Origin: Teichococcus wenyumeiae
Lineage (GTDB): Bacteria; Pseudomonadota; Alphaproteobacteria; Acetobacterales; Acetobacteraceae
Direction: 5' to 3'
NCBI RefSeq assembly: GCF_003696345.1
Contig: NZ_RFLX01000016.1
Span: 22,621-86,620, forward strand
DNA length: 64,000 bases
The first letter of the stretch is position 1. The number at the start of each line of letters is the position of its first letter. Positions 51,039 through 59,881 of this stretch are shown one piece after another. Both the position numbers and the translations under genes were made by a program. The notes beneath the pieces are model-generated. The model did no database searches. It was given only the letters and a program-made list of their open reading frames with translations, and had not been told where the DNA came from.

Positions 51039-51716
51039 ATGACCGAAACCCGTCCAGACATGCCGAGACAGCCGCTGAGGGCCCGGGGTCGGTCGCGCTA
51101 TGAAGCCCTGCTGGATGCGGTGGATGCCCTGCTCGCCGATAGCCCGCCCGCCTTGATCAGCCTGCAGGACGTGGCGCGGCAGGCCAAGGCCCCGCTGGCC
51201 TCGGTCTACCATTACTTCCCCAACAGCACGGCGGCCTTCCTGGGCTTGGCGCAACGCTACCACAGCCTGTTCGAGGCGGTGTACGAGGAACCCATCGCCA
51301 CGGTGCCGGACAGCTGGCCGGAACTGATCCGGTTGCTGATTCAGCGTAGCCGCCGTGTCTACGATGCCTACCCGACCACCATGCGGCTCTTCCTCGGCGC
51401 CGATGTCGCCGGGCGGATCAGGGAGGCGGATCTGGACGCCAACCGGCAATTCGGCCAGCACCAGTACAAGCTGCTGCGCCAGTACTACGTGATCCCCGAA
51501 GACCCATCTCTGATCGAAAAGCTTGCCATCTCGGTGACCATCACCGACGCCATCTGGTCCTTGTCCTACATCCGGCACGGCCGGCTGACGGATGAGATGG
51601 TGGAAGAGGCTGTTCAGGCCAAGGAAGCCTATCTGGCAGCCTATATCCCCCTGCGCGCCCGGAGGCGGGAGGAGGGCCCTGAGGATCGTGAGGCTTCAGA
51701 AAGCAACCAGCACTGA
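51039..51716 (+). CDS. TetR-family transcriptional regulator
   Basis: 225-residue TetR-type repressor. The N-terminal HTH spans about residues 18-62 (LISLQDVARQAKAPLASVYH then YFPNSTAAFLGLA). A long helical ligand domain follows (65-200). ATG 51039 is chosen because GAGGAGG lies 11 nt upstream and the HTH then starts at a normal distance. The frame runs open further upstream without a ribosome site. It is divergent from the six-gene operon at 42004-50927 and is its most likely regulator. It converges on the hydratase gene, with stops 2 nt apart. Confidence 0.92.
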   Translation: MTETRPDMPRQPLRARGRSRYEALLDAVDALLADSPPALISLQDVARQAKAPLASVYHYFPNSTAAFLGLAQRYHSLFEAVYEEPIATVPDSWPELIRLLIQRSRRVYDAYPTTMRLFLGADVAGRIREADLDANRQFGQHQYKLLRQYYVIPEDPSLIEKLAISVTITDAIWSLSYIRHGRLTDEMVEEAVQAKEAYLAAYIPLRARRREEGPEDREASESNQH

Positions 51717-51718
51717 CC

Positions 51719-53683
51719 TTAAGCCTGCTCCGCAGCCTGAACGGCCGCTGCGTGCTCCTGCAAGCTTTCAAAGGAGATCAGCTTGCCGGCAATGGCACTC
51801 GCGGCCACCGTCGGCGGACTGGCGAGCCAGACGCCGCCGGGTCCGCCACGGCCAGGGAAGTTGCGGTTGATGGCGCTGACGGTCACCTGTTCAGCGCGCG
51901 TGGATGTGCCTGGGCCGCAATTGGCGCAGGCGCCGCAGGCCGGCTGAAGAAGCTGGGCGCCGACTTTTTCGAAGGTGTCCAGGTATCCCTTGGCCTCGCA
52001 ATAATCCCGCACCGCAGTCGTGCCGAATTGAAGATACAGTTCCACACCGTCCGCCACGCGCAGCCCGCGCTCCGCTGCCCAGGCCAGCACTTCATGATAG
52101 CGGTCGAAATCTTCCCGCTTGCCGGCGGTGCAGGAACCGCCATAGGCGATGTCGACCCGCACAGGAGAGGGAAGGGCGCTGAGGTCCAGCCCGCGCCCCG
52201 GATCGCCCGGCGCCGCCACCATGGGCGAGAGCCCGGCCAGATCGACGGTGATCCAGCCGGCATAGCTGGCCCCGAGGTCGCTCCGCATCCAGGGCTCGAT
52301 GGGCACATCGATGCCGCGCCGCTCGCGCAGGAAGCGCCGCGTTTCCTCGTCCGGCTCGACGATGCCGCTGAAGCCGCCAAGCTCGGCCGTCATGTTGGTC
52401 AGGGTGGTGCGCTCGTCGGTGTTCAGCGCCGCCATGCCGGGGCCGCCGAATTCGAAGATCTTGCCCACGCCCTCCCCGGCACGCAGGGCCGGCAGGGCGA
52501 GGAGATGCAGCACCAGGTCCTTCGCCGTGACGCCACGCGGCAGGGTGCCTTCCAGCTCGATCCGCAGCACGGATGGAACCGCGAGCCGGACAGCGCCCGT
52601 CGTCATGGCATTGGCCATGTCCGTCGTCCCCACCCCGAATGCGAGGGAGCCCAGGGCGCCACTATGGGGCGTGTGGGAATCCGTGCCGGCGATGAGTTGG
52701 CCGGGCAGCGCGTATTGTTCCGCCATCAGGGCATGGGAGATGCCTTGGGAACCCTCACCGCCAGCCAGGTAGCCATGGTCGCGCAGGCCGTGCTCGGCGA
52801 CGAAGGCGCGATGTGCTTCGGACAGCGCCTGCACCTGCGGCAGCAGGCCGCGCGCCACATGGGCGATGCTGCGATGCGCGTAGGAATAATGATCCTCGAA
52901 GGTGAGGATGCTGTCGGGGTCGCGCAGCGCCAGGGCCTCGCCGAAGGCTTCGCGCAGCATGAAGCGGCACATGGCCGTGTAGATGTCGTGGATGAAGCGG
53001 AAGTCCGGCCGCACGAAGGCGCTCTGCCCCGGCGTCAGGCCCGTGGCGATGCCAGGAACAGCGAGGGCATGCCGCGCCAGGATCTTCTCGGCCAGGGTCA
53101 GCGGCCCTTGCGGCGCCGGGTCCGCCAGCGCCGCCACACCCAGCTGCTCGCGCCCATAGTTCAGCAGCCCGCCGGCACGGAGAACCGCAGCGGCCACGGG
53201 GTCCCGGCCCGCGACAAGCTCCTCCACCTCAATGGCTTCGCCACGACGGATGCGCTCAACAAGGCCGAGATCGGTGGAGGTGAACAGGCCAAGATTGTCG
53301 GCATTCTGGCGGTAGATACGCTCGAAGCTCTCGGCGATAACAAGACGGATGCCGGCCATCCGCTCCGCCAGCGGCGAATGCTCGCGCGAGGAGCCCTTGC
53401 CGTAGCGCGCCCCGCCAACCATGACGGAAAAGCCCCCCTGCCGCACCGCGCCAACGCCGATGGGCAGCGCATCCCCGGCTTTCACGCCCGTATAGGCGTG
53501 CTCCGCCAGTCGCTCATCGAAATAGACGAGGGAAGGCAGCGGGGTGATCTCATCGGTGGAGACCTCGGCCCTCAGCGCCCCGGCCGAGGCCAGATCCAGG
53601 TCCTGCCCATCGATCTGCGCCGCGATGGCGGCGGGATCGGTGGACAGGATGAGGATGCGCCCCGGCAGGGCGAGCGTGGTCAT
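51719..53683 (-). CDS. Aconitase-superfamily hydro-lyase with swivel (LeuD-like) domain N-terminal to the LeuC-like domain
   Basis: 654-residue fusion. Residues about 1-170 are a LeuD-like swivel domain (VMVGGARYGKGSSREHSPLA). Residues 185-654 are a LeuC-like catalytic part with HDIYTAMCRFML, GTDSHTPHSGALG, AYGGSCTAGKRED and PACGACANCGPGTS, where the three Cys would hold a 4Fe-4S cluster. Small-then-large order is opposite to AcnA and to the separate leuC-leuD order. It would hydrate or dehydrate a substituted malate, such as citraconate/citramalate or dimethylmaleate. It is third in an operon after lyase and CoA-transferase genes, so it may supply their hydroxy-acid substrate (inference). 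Confidence 0.88.
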   Translation of the reverse strand: MTTLALPGRILILSTDPAAIAAQIDGQDLDLASAGALRAEVSTDEITPLPSLVYFDERLAEHAYTGVKAGDALPIGVGAVRQGGFSVMVGGARYGKGSSREHSPLAERMAGIRLVIAESFERIYRQNADNLGLFTSTDLGLVERIRRGEAIEVEELVAGRDPVAAAVLRAGGLLNYGREQLGVAALADPAPQGPLTLAEKILARHALAVPGIATGLTPGQSAFVRPDFRFIHDIYTAMCRFMLREAFGEALALRDPDSILTFEDHYSYAHRSIAHVARGLLPQVQALSEAHRAFVAEHGLRDHGYLAGGEGSQGISHALMAEQYALPGQLIAGTDSHTPHSGALGSLAFGVGTTDMANAMTTGAVRLAVPSVLRIELEGTLPRGVTAKDLVLHLLALPALRAGEGVGKIFEFGGPGMAALNTDERTTLTNMTAELGGFSGIVEPDEETRRFLRERRGIDVPIEPWMRSDLGASYAGWITVDLAGLSPMVAAPGDPGRGLDLSALPSPVRVDIAYGGSCTAGKREDFDRYHEVLAWAAERGLRVADGVELYLQFGTTAVRDYCEAKGYLDTFEKVGAQLLQPACGACANCGPGTSTRAEQVTVSAINRNFPGRGGPGGVWLASPPTVAASAIAGKLISFESLQEHAAAVQAAEQA

Positions 53684-54936
53684 TCCGCCGCCAGCGGCAG
53701 GTCAGCGGCCCAGAGCGTGCCGGAAGTCACCATGGCGGCGATCTCCGCCTCGCTGAGCCCGGCCTCCCGCGCGATATCGGCGCTGTGCTCGCCACTCCGG
53801 GGCGGCTGGCGGCGGATGCCCATGCGGCGCCCATCGAGCGAGATGGGCAGCCCCGGCAGGCCTGCGGCCGGCTGCGCTGGCGTGCCGCCCGGCGCGCCCT
53901 GGGCACTGGTCAGCTCGGTGTCGAGCAACCCGCCGGAGGCGCGCAGATGCGGGTCCTCGAACAGGTCCGCCGGGCGGGCGATCGGCGCGAAGGGCACGCC
54001 CAGCGCCTCGCAGCGCGCCATCAGCTCGGCCTTGGGCAGGCTGCGGAAGACGGCGGCGACGCGCGGCAGGTAGCGGGACCGGTCGGCCACGCGCTTAGAC
54101 TGGGTGGCCAGGGACGGATCGGCCAGCAGTTCCTGCAGCCCAAAGGCCTCGCAGAAGCCGCGCCACTGCGTCTCCGTCACCACGCCGACGAAGACCTGCT
54201 CGCCCGCATCGGCGCTATCGAAAACATCATAGACCGACCAGGGCTTCTGCATCGCGGGGTCGGCGAAGGGCGGCGGGTTGCGGCCAGTGATGGCGGCGCC
54301 GGCCATGTGCTGCGCCATCATCACCATGTTGGTCTCGAAGAGGCCGGACTGCACATGGGTGCCGCGGCCCGTCACCTCCCGCTCCCGCAGCGCGGCCAGG
54401 ATGCCGATGACGCCGAACAGGCCGCCCATGATGTCGTTGACCGAGGCGCCAGCCCGCAGCGGCTGACCCGGCGGGCCGGTCATGTAGGCCAGGCCGCCCA
54501 TCATCTGCACCACCTCGTCCAGCGCGGCGCGATGCTCGTAGGGGCCAGGCAGGAAGCCCTTGCAGGAGCAATAGACCAGCTTCGGGTTCAGCGCCGAGAG
54601 CGCCTCGTAACCCAGGCCGAGCTTGTCCATGGCGCCGGGGCGGAAGTTCTCCACCACCACATCCGCCTGCGCTGCCAGCTTGCGGACGAGGTCGAGGCTT
54701 TCCGGCTGCTTCAGGTCCAGGCTCAGGCTGCGCTTGTTGCGGTTGAAGGAGGGGAAGAAGCCGATGGCGGCCCCCATCAGGCGGCGCGTGTTGTCGCCAT
54801 CCGGACCGGGCTCCACCTTCACCACGTCGGCGCCGAGATCGGCCAGCACCATGGCGCAGCTCGGCCCCATGATCATGTGGGTGAATTCCAGCACGCGGAT
54901 GCCGCTCAGGGGGCCGGGCTTCGTGGTTTCAGTCAT
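53680..54936 (-). CDS. CaiB/BaiF family III CoA transferase
   Basis: 418-residue CoA transferase. It shows the Rossmann segment VLADLGADVVKVEPG, the MGGLAYMTGPPG loop, and the catalytic-Asp segment GASVNDIMGGLFG, then a REREVTGRGT loop. ATG 54936 is chosen because TGGAGCC lies 6 nt upstream; ATG 54948 overlaps the lyase stop (TGATG) but has no ribosome site. The stop overlaps the hydratase gene start by 4 nt. It probably loads CoA on the hydroxy acid made by the hydratase (inference). Confidence 0.92.
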   Translation of the reverse strand: MTETTKPGPLSGIRVLEFTHMIMGPSCAMVLADLGADVVKVEPGPDGDNTRRLMGAAIGFFPSFNRNKRSLSLDLKQPESLDLVRKLAAQADVVVENFRPGAMDKLGLGYEALSALNPKLVYCSCKGFLPGPYEHRAALDEVVQMMGGLAYMTGPPGQPLRAGASVNDIMGGLFGVIGILAALREREVTGRGTHVQSGLFETNMVMMAQHMAGAAITGRNPPPFADPAMQKPWSVYDVFDSADAGEQVFVGVVTETQWRGFCEAFGLQELLADPSLATQSKRVADRSRYLPRVAAVFRSLPKAELMARCEALGVPFAPIARPADLFEDPHLRASGGLLDTELTSAQGAPGGTPAQPAAGLPGLPISLDGRRMGIRRQPPRSGEHSADIAREAGLSEAEIAAMVTSGTLWAADLPLAAE

Positions 54937-54947
54937 GATCGGCTCCA

Positions 54948-55901
54948 TCAGGCAGCAAGGCGCGCGGGTTGGAAGGTGCGGGGAATGCCGGCGGCGGCCA
55001 CGCGGCCGGAGAGGGGCTCGCCGGGCAGACCCTCTCGCAGCGGCTCCCGCGCGGCGATCAGGGCCGGAAGGTCGATGCCGGTGTCGAAGCCCTCAGATTC
55101 CAGCAGGTAGACGAGGTCCTCGGTGTTGATGTTGCCGACCGAGCCTGGCGCGAAGGGGCAGCCGCCCAACCCGCCCAGCGCGCCATCGAAGCCGCGCACG
55201 TCTTCCTCCAGCGCGGCCAGCACATTCGCGAGGCCCGTGCCCATCGTGTCGTGCAGGTGCAGGTTGCCGAAGCGCTCCACGCCGACCACGCCGCGCACTG
55301 CCCGCACCAGCCGCCGGACCTTGGCCGGGTTGGCATAGCCCAGCGTGTCCGCCAGGGCGATGACATCGGCCCCGGCCTCCGCCAGTTCCGCCGCGAGGGA
55401 CAGCACCTCATCCTCCGGCACCACGCCTTGCAGCGAGCAGCCGAAGGCGGTGGAAATGCCGGCCTCGATGCGCGGCGCCGCCCCGTTCAGGGAGCGGGCC
55501 CATGCGACGATGCCACGGAAGGCCTCCACCTGCTCCGCCCGGCTGCGCCGGACGTTGGAGCGGCTATGCGCCTCGCTGGCGGAGACCGGGATCAGCAGGG
55601 TCTGGGCCCCGGCGGCAGCGGCATTCTGCGCCCCGCGCAGGTTGGGTGCGAGGGCCACGGTGTGCACCGACGGATGGTTCTGGCGCACGGCGCGCACGAC
55701 CTCGGCGGCATCGGCCATCTGCGGCATCGCGGCGGGGGGCACGAAGCTCGCCACGTCGATCTCCCGCAGCCCGGCCTCCACCATGGCGGCGATCCAGCGC
55801 AGCTTCGCCTCGGTCGGCATGATGGCGCGGGCGTTCTGCAGCCCATCGCGCGGTCCCACTTCGCGCACCAGCACGGTGGGCCTGTCCGGCATGTTCCTCA
55901 T
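54948..55901 (-). CDS. Hydroxymethylglutaryl-CoA lyase family protein
   Basis: 317-residue TIM-barrel lyase of the HMG-CoA lyase group. Visible blocks are VREVGPRDGLQN near the N-terminus, metal-binding HLHDTMGTG, and the catalytic-Cys loop GLGGCPFAPGSVGNI. It would split a 3-hydroxy-3-methyl acyl-CoA into acetyl-CoA (or another acyl-CoA) and an oxo acid. ATG 55901 or 55892 are both plausible; no ribosome site is strong. It follows the LysR gene by 22 nt and precedes the CoA-transferase gene. Citramalyl-CoA is a reasonable alternative substrate (inference). Confidence 0.9.
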   Translation of the reverse strand: MRNMPDRPTVLVREVGPRDGLQNARAIMPTEAKLRWIAAMVEAGLREIDVASFVPPAAMPQMADAAEVVRAVRQNHPSVHTVALAPNLRGAQNAAAAGAQTLLIPVSASEAHSRSNVRRSRAEQVEAFRGIVAWARSLNGAAPRIEAGISTAFGCSLQGVVPEDEVLSLAAELAEAGADVIALADTLGYANPAKVRRLVRAVRGVVGVERFGNLHLHDTMGTGLANVLAALEEDVRGFDGALGGLGGCPFAPGSVGNINTEDLVYLLESEGFDTGIDLPALIAAREPLREGLPGEPLSGRVAAAGIPRTFQPARLAA

Positions 55902-55923
55902 GGCGCCATCATGCCCCCGCGGA

Positions 55924-56871
55924 TCACGCGGCAGAAGCGCCATTTTGCGGTGCCAGCGTGCGCGGCTGGCGCACGCTGGCCATCAGGTGGTCCCGCAGCA
56001 GCCGGGCAGGCGGGGGGAGGGTCTCCGTGGGCCGGCTGACCAGGCGGAGGCTTCGCCGCGCCCAGGGCTCCCGCAGCGGTACCGCCTTCAGGTCGGCCTG
56101 CTCCAGGCTGCCGCGCACCAGGCCATCCGGCATGACGGTGAGGCCCAGCCCCGCCGCCACGAGGCTGCGGGCCGCGTCCGTGCCCACCACATGGAAGCGG
56201 AAGGCCAGGTTTCGGCCGAGCCTCTGGGCCTGCTCCTCCAGCAGGAGGGACAGCGCCCCGCCCTCCTGCACGCCGATCAGCGGGTGGTCCAGAAGTTCGG
56301 CGAAATGCAGGCCGGGGCGGGAGGCGAGGTCATGCCCCAGCGGCACCAGCACGACGAGCTGGTCCCGCCGCCATGGCCAGCTTTGCAGCGGCGCCGGCAC
56401 CTCGCCCGCGCCGGTGATCAGGCCAAGGTCGGCGCGTCCCTCCATGAGGTCGTGCAGGACGGTGGAACTCGCCGCCTCGCGCAGTTCCACGCGGATACCC
56501 GGCCGTTCCTCCAGAAAGGCGGCGAGCAGGGGGCCGAGGTCGGGGCCGCCGATGACGGATGACGCCGCGTGCAGCCGGACATGCCCCTGGCCCCCGGCGG
56601 CGAAGGCCCGCAGGTCATCCGCCATGCGTGCCGACAGGTCGAACAGCGCCCGCGCGTGTTGCGCGACCGCTTCTCCCGCCACGGTCGGGCGCACCCCGCG
56701 CGCCCCTCGCTGAAGGAGCGGGAGCCCGCAGGCTTCCTCCAGAAGACGAAGGCGCTTGGCGGCCGCCGAGCTGGCGATGCCGCAGCGCAGCGCGGCGCGG
56801 GTAATGCTGCCGAGTTCCACCGCCGCCAGGAACAGCCGCAGCGTCACCCAATCCGCCTGAATGCCCTGCAT
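55924..56871 (-). CDS. LysR-family transcriptional regulator
   Basis: 315-residue LysR-type regulator. The HTH is at the N-terminus (VTLRLFLAAVELGSITRAAL then CGIASSAAAKRLRLLEEACG). The effector domain contains GRADLGLITGAGEVPAPL. It is unusual in being first in the operon, on the same strand as the lyase, CoA-transferase and hydratase genes, rather than divergent. ATG 56871 is chosen because the HTH starts directly; the frame stays open upstream but antiparallels the next gene. Confidence 0.93.
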   Translation of the reverse strand: MQGIQADWVTLRLFLAAVELGSITRAALRCGIASSAAAKRLRLLEEACGLPLLQRGARGVRPTVAGEAVAQHARALFDLSARMADDLRAFAAGGQGHVRLHAASSVIGGPDLGPLLAAFLEERPGIRVELREAASSTVLHDLMEGRADLGLITGAGEVPAPLQSWPWRRDQLVVLVPLGHDLASRPGLHFAELLDHPLIGVQEGGALSLLLEEQAQRLGRNLAFRFHVVGTDAARSLVAAGLGLTVMPDGLVRGSLEQADLKAVPLREPWARRSLRLVSRPTETLPPPARLLRDHLMASVRQPRTLAPQNGASAA

Positions 56872-57015
56872 CGCTGCCTGCCCCCAATTCTCCCCGGATA
56901 TTGCGCCAGAGGAGGCGGGACCGGAAAGCCGGGCTTGGCGCCCGGACGCAGCCTGGTCTAGATGGCGGGACTGAAAGAAGCCGACCGGCACAAGCCGGCG
57001 GCGGGAGGAGGCGTG

Positions 57016-58593
57016 ATGAAGCGGCGTCAGTTTCTGTTGTCCAGTGCCGGCGTGCTCGCCGCGCCGCGCCTCTCGCTCGCCCAGGGCCGTTCGGTGTTGC
57101 GCGTCGTTCCGCAGGCGGATCTGGCGGTGCTGGACCCCGGCATCACGACCGCGACCGTGACGCGCAACCATGGCTTCATGGTCTTCGACACGCTCTACGG
57201 CATGAATGCGGCCGGCGAGCCGGTGCCGGAAATGGTCGGCGCGCAGGACGTGTCCGAGGACGGCAAGGTCTGGACCCTGCGGCTGCGCGACGGCCTCCGC
57301 TTCCATGACGGCGAGCCTGTGCGGGCGGAGGATTGCGTGGCCAGCCTGCGGCGCTGGGCCCGGCGCGACCCCTTCGGCAAGACGCTGATGGCGGTAACGG
57401 ACGAGCTGTCGGCCGTGGACGAGCGCACGCTGCGCTTCCGCCTGAAGCGCGCCTTCCCGCTGCTGCCACAGGCCCTGGCGAAGACGACGCCCTATACGCC
57501 CTTCATCATGCCGGCGCGGGTTCTGCCGGCCGATCCGAACGCAGCCGTGACGGAGATGATCGGCAGCGGCCCGTTCCGCTTCGTGGCGGGCGAGCGCCTG
57601 CCCGGCGCGCAGGTGGTTTATAGCCGCTTCGATGGCTATGTGCCGCGCCCCGATGGCACGCCCGGCATCTCCGCCGGTCCCAAGGTCGTGCATGTCGAGC
57701 GTGTCGAGTGGCGGATCGTCCCCGATGCCGCCACGGCGCAGGCCGCGATGCAGCAGGGCGAGATGGACTGGTGGGAAAGGCCGATCCCCGACCTCATTCC
57801 GCTGCTGCGCCGCGACCGGTCCTTGAAGGTGGAAGTGACCAACCGGGCCGGCACGATGGCCTTCCTGCAGTTCAACCACCTCTACCCGCCCTTCAACAAC
57901 GTCGCGGTCCGCCGGTTGGTCCTTTCTGCCATCAACCAGGAGGATTACGCCGTGGCGATGGGCGGGTCCGACCCCTCCCTCCACGGCGGCAAGGTCGGCA
58001 TCTTCCTGCCGGGCGCCCCCATGGCCACGGAGGCAGGCGTCGAGGCGATGGCCGGGCGCACCGACTTCGACCAGCTTCGCCGCGAGCTGACAGAGGCGGG
58101 CTACAAGGGAGAGCCCGTCGTGATGCTGGTTGGCACCGATAGCCCGGTGAACAACGCGGCCAGCGAGGTCACGGCCGACCTGTTGCGCAAGATGGGCTTC
58201 AATGTCGATTACCGGGCGATGGACTGGGGCAGCGTGGTGCAGCGGCGCACCAGTCAGCAGCCGCCGGACAAGGGCGGCTGGAACCTCTTCGCTGTCAGCG
58301 CCGACGGGGACTATTTCCAGGATCCTACGGTGGTCCCCTCCATCCGCGCCAATGGCAAGGATGCCTGGGTGGGCTGGCCGGACAGCCCGGCCATCGAGGC
58401 GCTGTATCGCGACTGGTTCCTGGCGCCCGATCAGGAGCAGAGAAAAGCCATTGCTCGGGATCTGCAGCTTCAGACGCTCAAGGACGTAACGTGGATCCCT
58501 GTTGGTCAGGTGTTCCTGCCCACAGTGGTGCGACAGAACATTTCCGGCATGCTTCCGGGCTTCATCAAGTTCTGGAACGTCAGGAAGACCTAG
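57016..58593 (+). CDS. ABC transporter substrate-binding protein, family 5, without adjacent permease
   Basis: 525-residue periplasmic binding protein. Tat-like signal MKRRQFLLSSAGVLAAP, then a likely cleavage near SLAQG. The core includes LRLRDGLRFHDGEPVRAED. It is closely related to the proteins at 10446 and 44665. ATG 57016 is chosen because GGGAGGAG lies just upstream. It is divergent from LysR (144-nt gap) and convergent with another LysR gene at 58832, so regulation by either is possible. No own permease is present. Confidence 0.93.
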   Translation: MKRRQFLLSSAGVLAAPRLSLAQGRSVLRVVPQADLAVLDPGITTATVTRNHGFMVFDTLYGMNAAGEPVPEMVGAQDVSEDGKVWTLRLRDGLRFHDGEPVRAEDCVASLRRWARRDPFGKTLMAVTDELSAVDERTLRFRLKRAFPLLPQALAKTTPYTPFIMPARVLPADPNAAVTEMIGSGPFRFVAGERLPGAQVVYSRFDGYVPRPDGTPGISAGPKVVHVERVEWRIVPDAATAQAAMQQGEMDWWERPIPDLIPLLRRDRSLKVEVTNRAGTMAFLQFNHLYPPFNNVAVRRLVLSAINQEDYAVAMGGSDPSLHGGKVGIFLPGAPMATEAGVEAMAGRTDFDQLRRELTEAGYKGEPVVMLVGTDSPVNNAASEVTADLLRKMGFNVDYRAMDWGSVVQRRTSQQPPDKGGWNLFAVSADGDYFQDPTVVPSIRANGKDAWVGWPDSPAIEALYRDWFLAPDQEQRKAIARDLQLQTLKDVTWIPVGQVFLPTVVRQNISGMLPGFIKFWNVRKT

Positions 58594-58748
58594 CTGTCGC
58601 TTTGTAGGGCCTCATCGCCAGGGCTTGTTGAGCTCGAAGCCTTCTCCGCACAGGACTGGTGGTTCGCGGGATCGACGAAACCCAGCCAGCCTGCGCGCGG
58701 TGACGCAGACGGTATACTGAACTTGATCGGCTGGTGGACTGGCGCTGA

Positions 58749-58762
58749 GCCGAAGCTTCGGC
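58749..58762. terminator. Palindromic hairpin between convergent binding-protein and LysR genes
   Basis: GCCGAAGCTTCGGC is a perfect 14-bp palindrome that can fold as a 5-bp stem with an AGCT loop. It lies within the 238-nt convergent gap, about midway. A bidirectional terminator is possible; a protein-binding site is the alternative. Confidence 0.35.
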
Positions 58763-58831
58763 AGCCGGAGGCGCTGGATGCCTTTGAGAACCTCCGTTCT
58801 TGAGCCACCAGCATCAGGAAGCGGTATGGAT

Positions 58832-59740
58832 TCACTCCTCGTCTGACGAGGCGCGGGCTGGCAGCAACATGCGGTAGAGCGCTGCCGCCGCCGGAGTCAG
58901 TGCTTCCCGCCGCCGCCGGACCAGGCTCAAGCGGCGATGCAGCACGGGTTCCACCAAGGGCACCTCCACCAGCGCCCCAGAGAGCAGGCCCCGGCCGGTC
59001 GCGGAAGGCAGGATGGCTGCCGCCACGCCCGTTGCCGCCAGCGCCATGGCACTGGGCGTGTTCTCCACCACGAAGCGCCCACGCCCAGGCAGGCCGACGC
59101 GGGCCAGTTGCATCTCCACCTGCGCCCGATTGCCGCTGCTGCCGCCCAGGGTGATGAGGTCGTCCTCCCGTAACTCCGCCCAGGCCACGGCGCTGCGGGA
59201 GGCCAGCGCATGGGCAGGGTGACAGACGAGTACCAGAGGATCGGACGAGAGGAGGTCTTCCGCCAGATCGTCCTGCGGGTCCTGCCCGATATGGATGCCG
59301 AATTCGGCATCGCCCCGCCGCACCGCCTCGGTGACCAGGGCGCCGGAGCGTTCCAGCAGCATGACGCGGTTGCTGGGATAGCGGCGGGCATAGGTGGCCA
59401 GCACCATAGGCAGGCGCTGGTAGGCCACTGCGGGCATGGTGGCCAGGGTGACATCGCCGGCGCTGAGCCGGGCGGTGGTGCGCAGCCGCTCCAGCCCATG
59501 GGTCAGGTCCTCCACGACGCGCTTGGCGAGGGGCAGGAAGTCCCGCCCGGCGGCGGTCAGCGTGGTGCGGCGGCTCGTCCGGTCCAACAATGGCAGGCCG
59601 ACAAAAGCCTCCAGCCGCTGGATGCGTCGCGTCAGCCCTGTCTGCGTCAGAGCCAGCCGGTCGGCGGCGCGGGTGAAGCTGCCAAGCTCAGCCACCTGCA
59701 CAAAGGCCTGCACGTCGTCCATTGGCAGATGCATGACCAT
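58832..59740 (-). CDS. LysR-family transcriptional regulator
   Basis: 302-residue LysR-type regulator. The HTH is MDDVQAFVQVAELGSFTRAA and TQTGLTRRIQRLEAF, then the inducer domain with LLERSGALVTEAVRRGDAEF. ATG 59740 is the first start; ATGs at 59734 and 59722 are equally plausible. It is divergent from the amidohydrolase-lyase-TctC-CoA transferase operon starting near 59882 and is the natural candidate regulator for it. Confidence 0.92.
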   Translation of the reverse strand: MVMHLPMDDVQAFVQVAELGSFTRAADRLALTQTGLTRRIQRLEAFVGLPLLDRTSRRTTLTAAGRDFLPLAKRVVEDLTHGLERLRTTARLSAGDVTLATMPAVAYQRLPMVLATYARRYPSNRVMLLERSGALVTEAVRRGDAEFGIHIGQDPQDDLAEDLLSSDPLVLVCHPAHALASRSAVAWAELREDDLITLGGSSGNRAQVEMQLARVGLPGRGRFVVENTPSAMALAATGVAAAILPSATGRGLLSGALVEVPLVEPVLHRRLSLVRRRREALTPAAAALYRMLLPARASSDEE

Positions 59741-59881
59741 TCCTCATCAATCAATGCCATCAATGCATTATACTCGGGATGGGAAAGCCGCCATCCTGCC
59801 GCCGCGAAAACGAACAGGCGCGACACGGCGCCGGAGCGGGAAGGAACGATCCATGTTGACCGGTTCAACCGGCTGCGCGTC

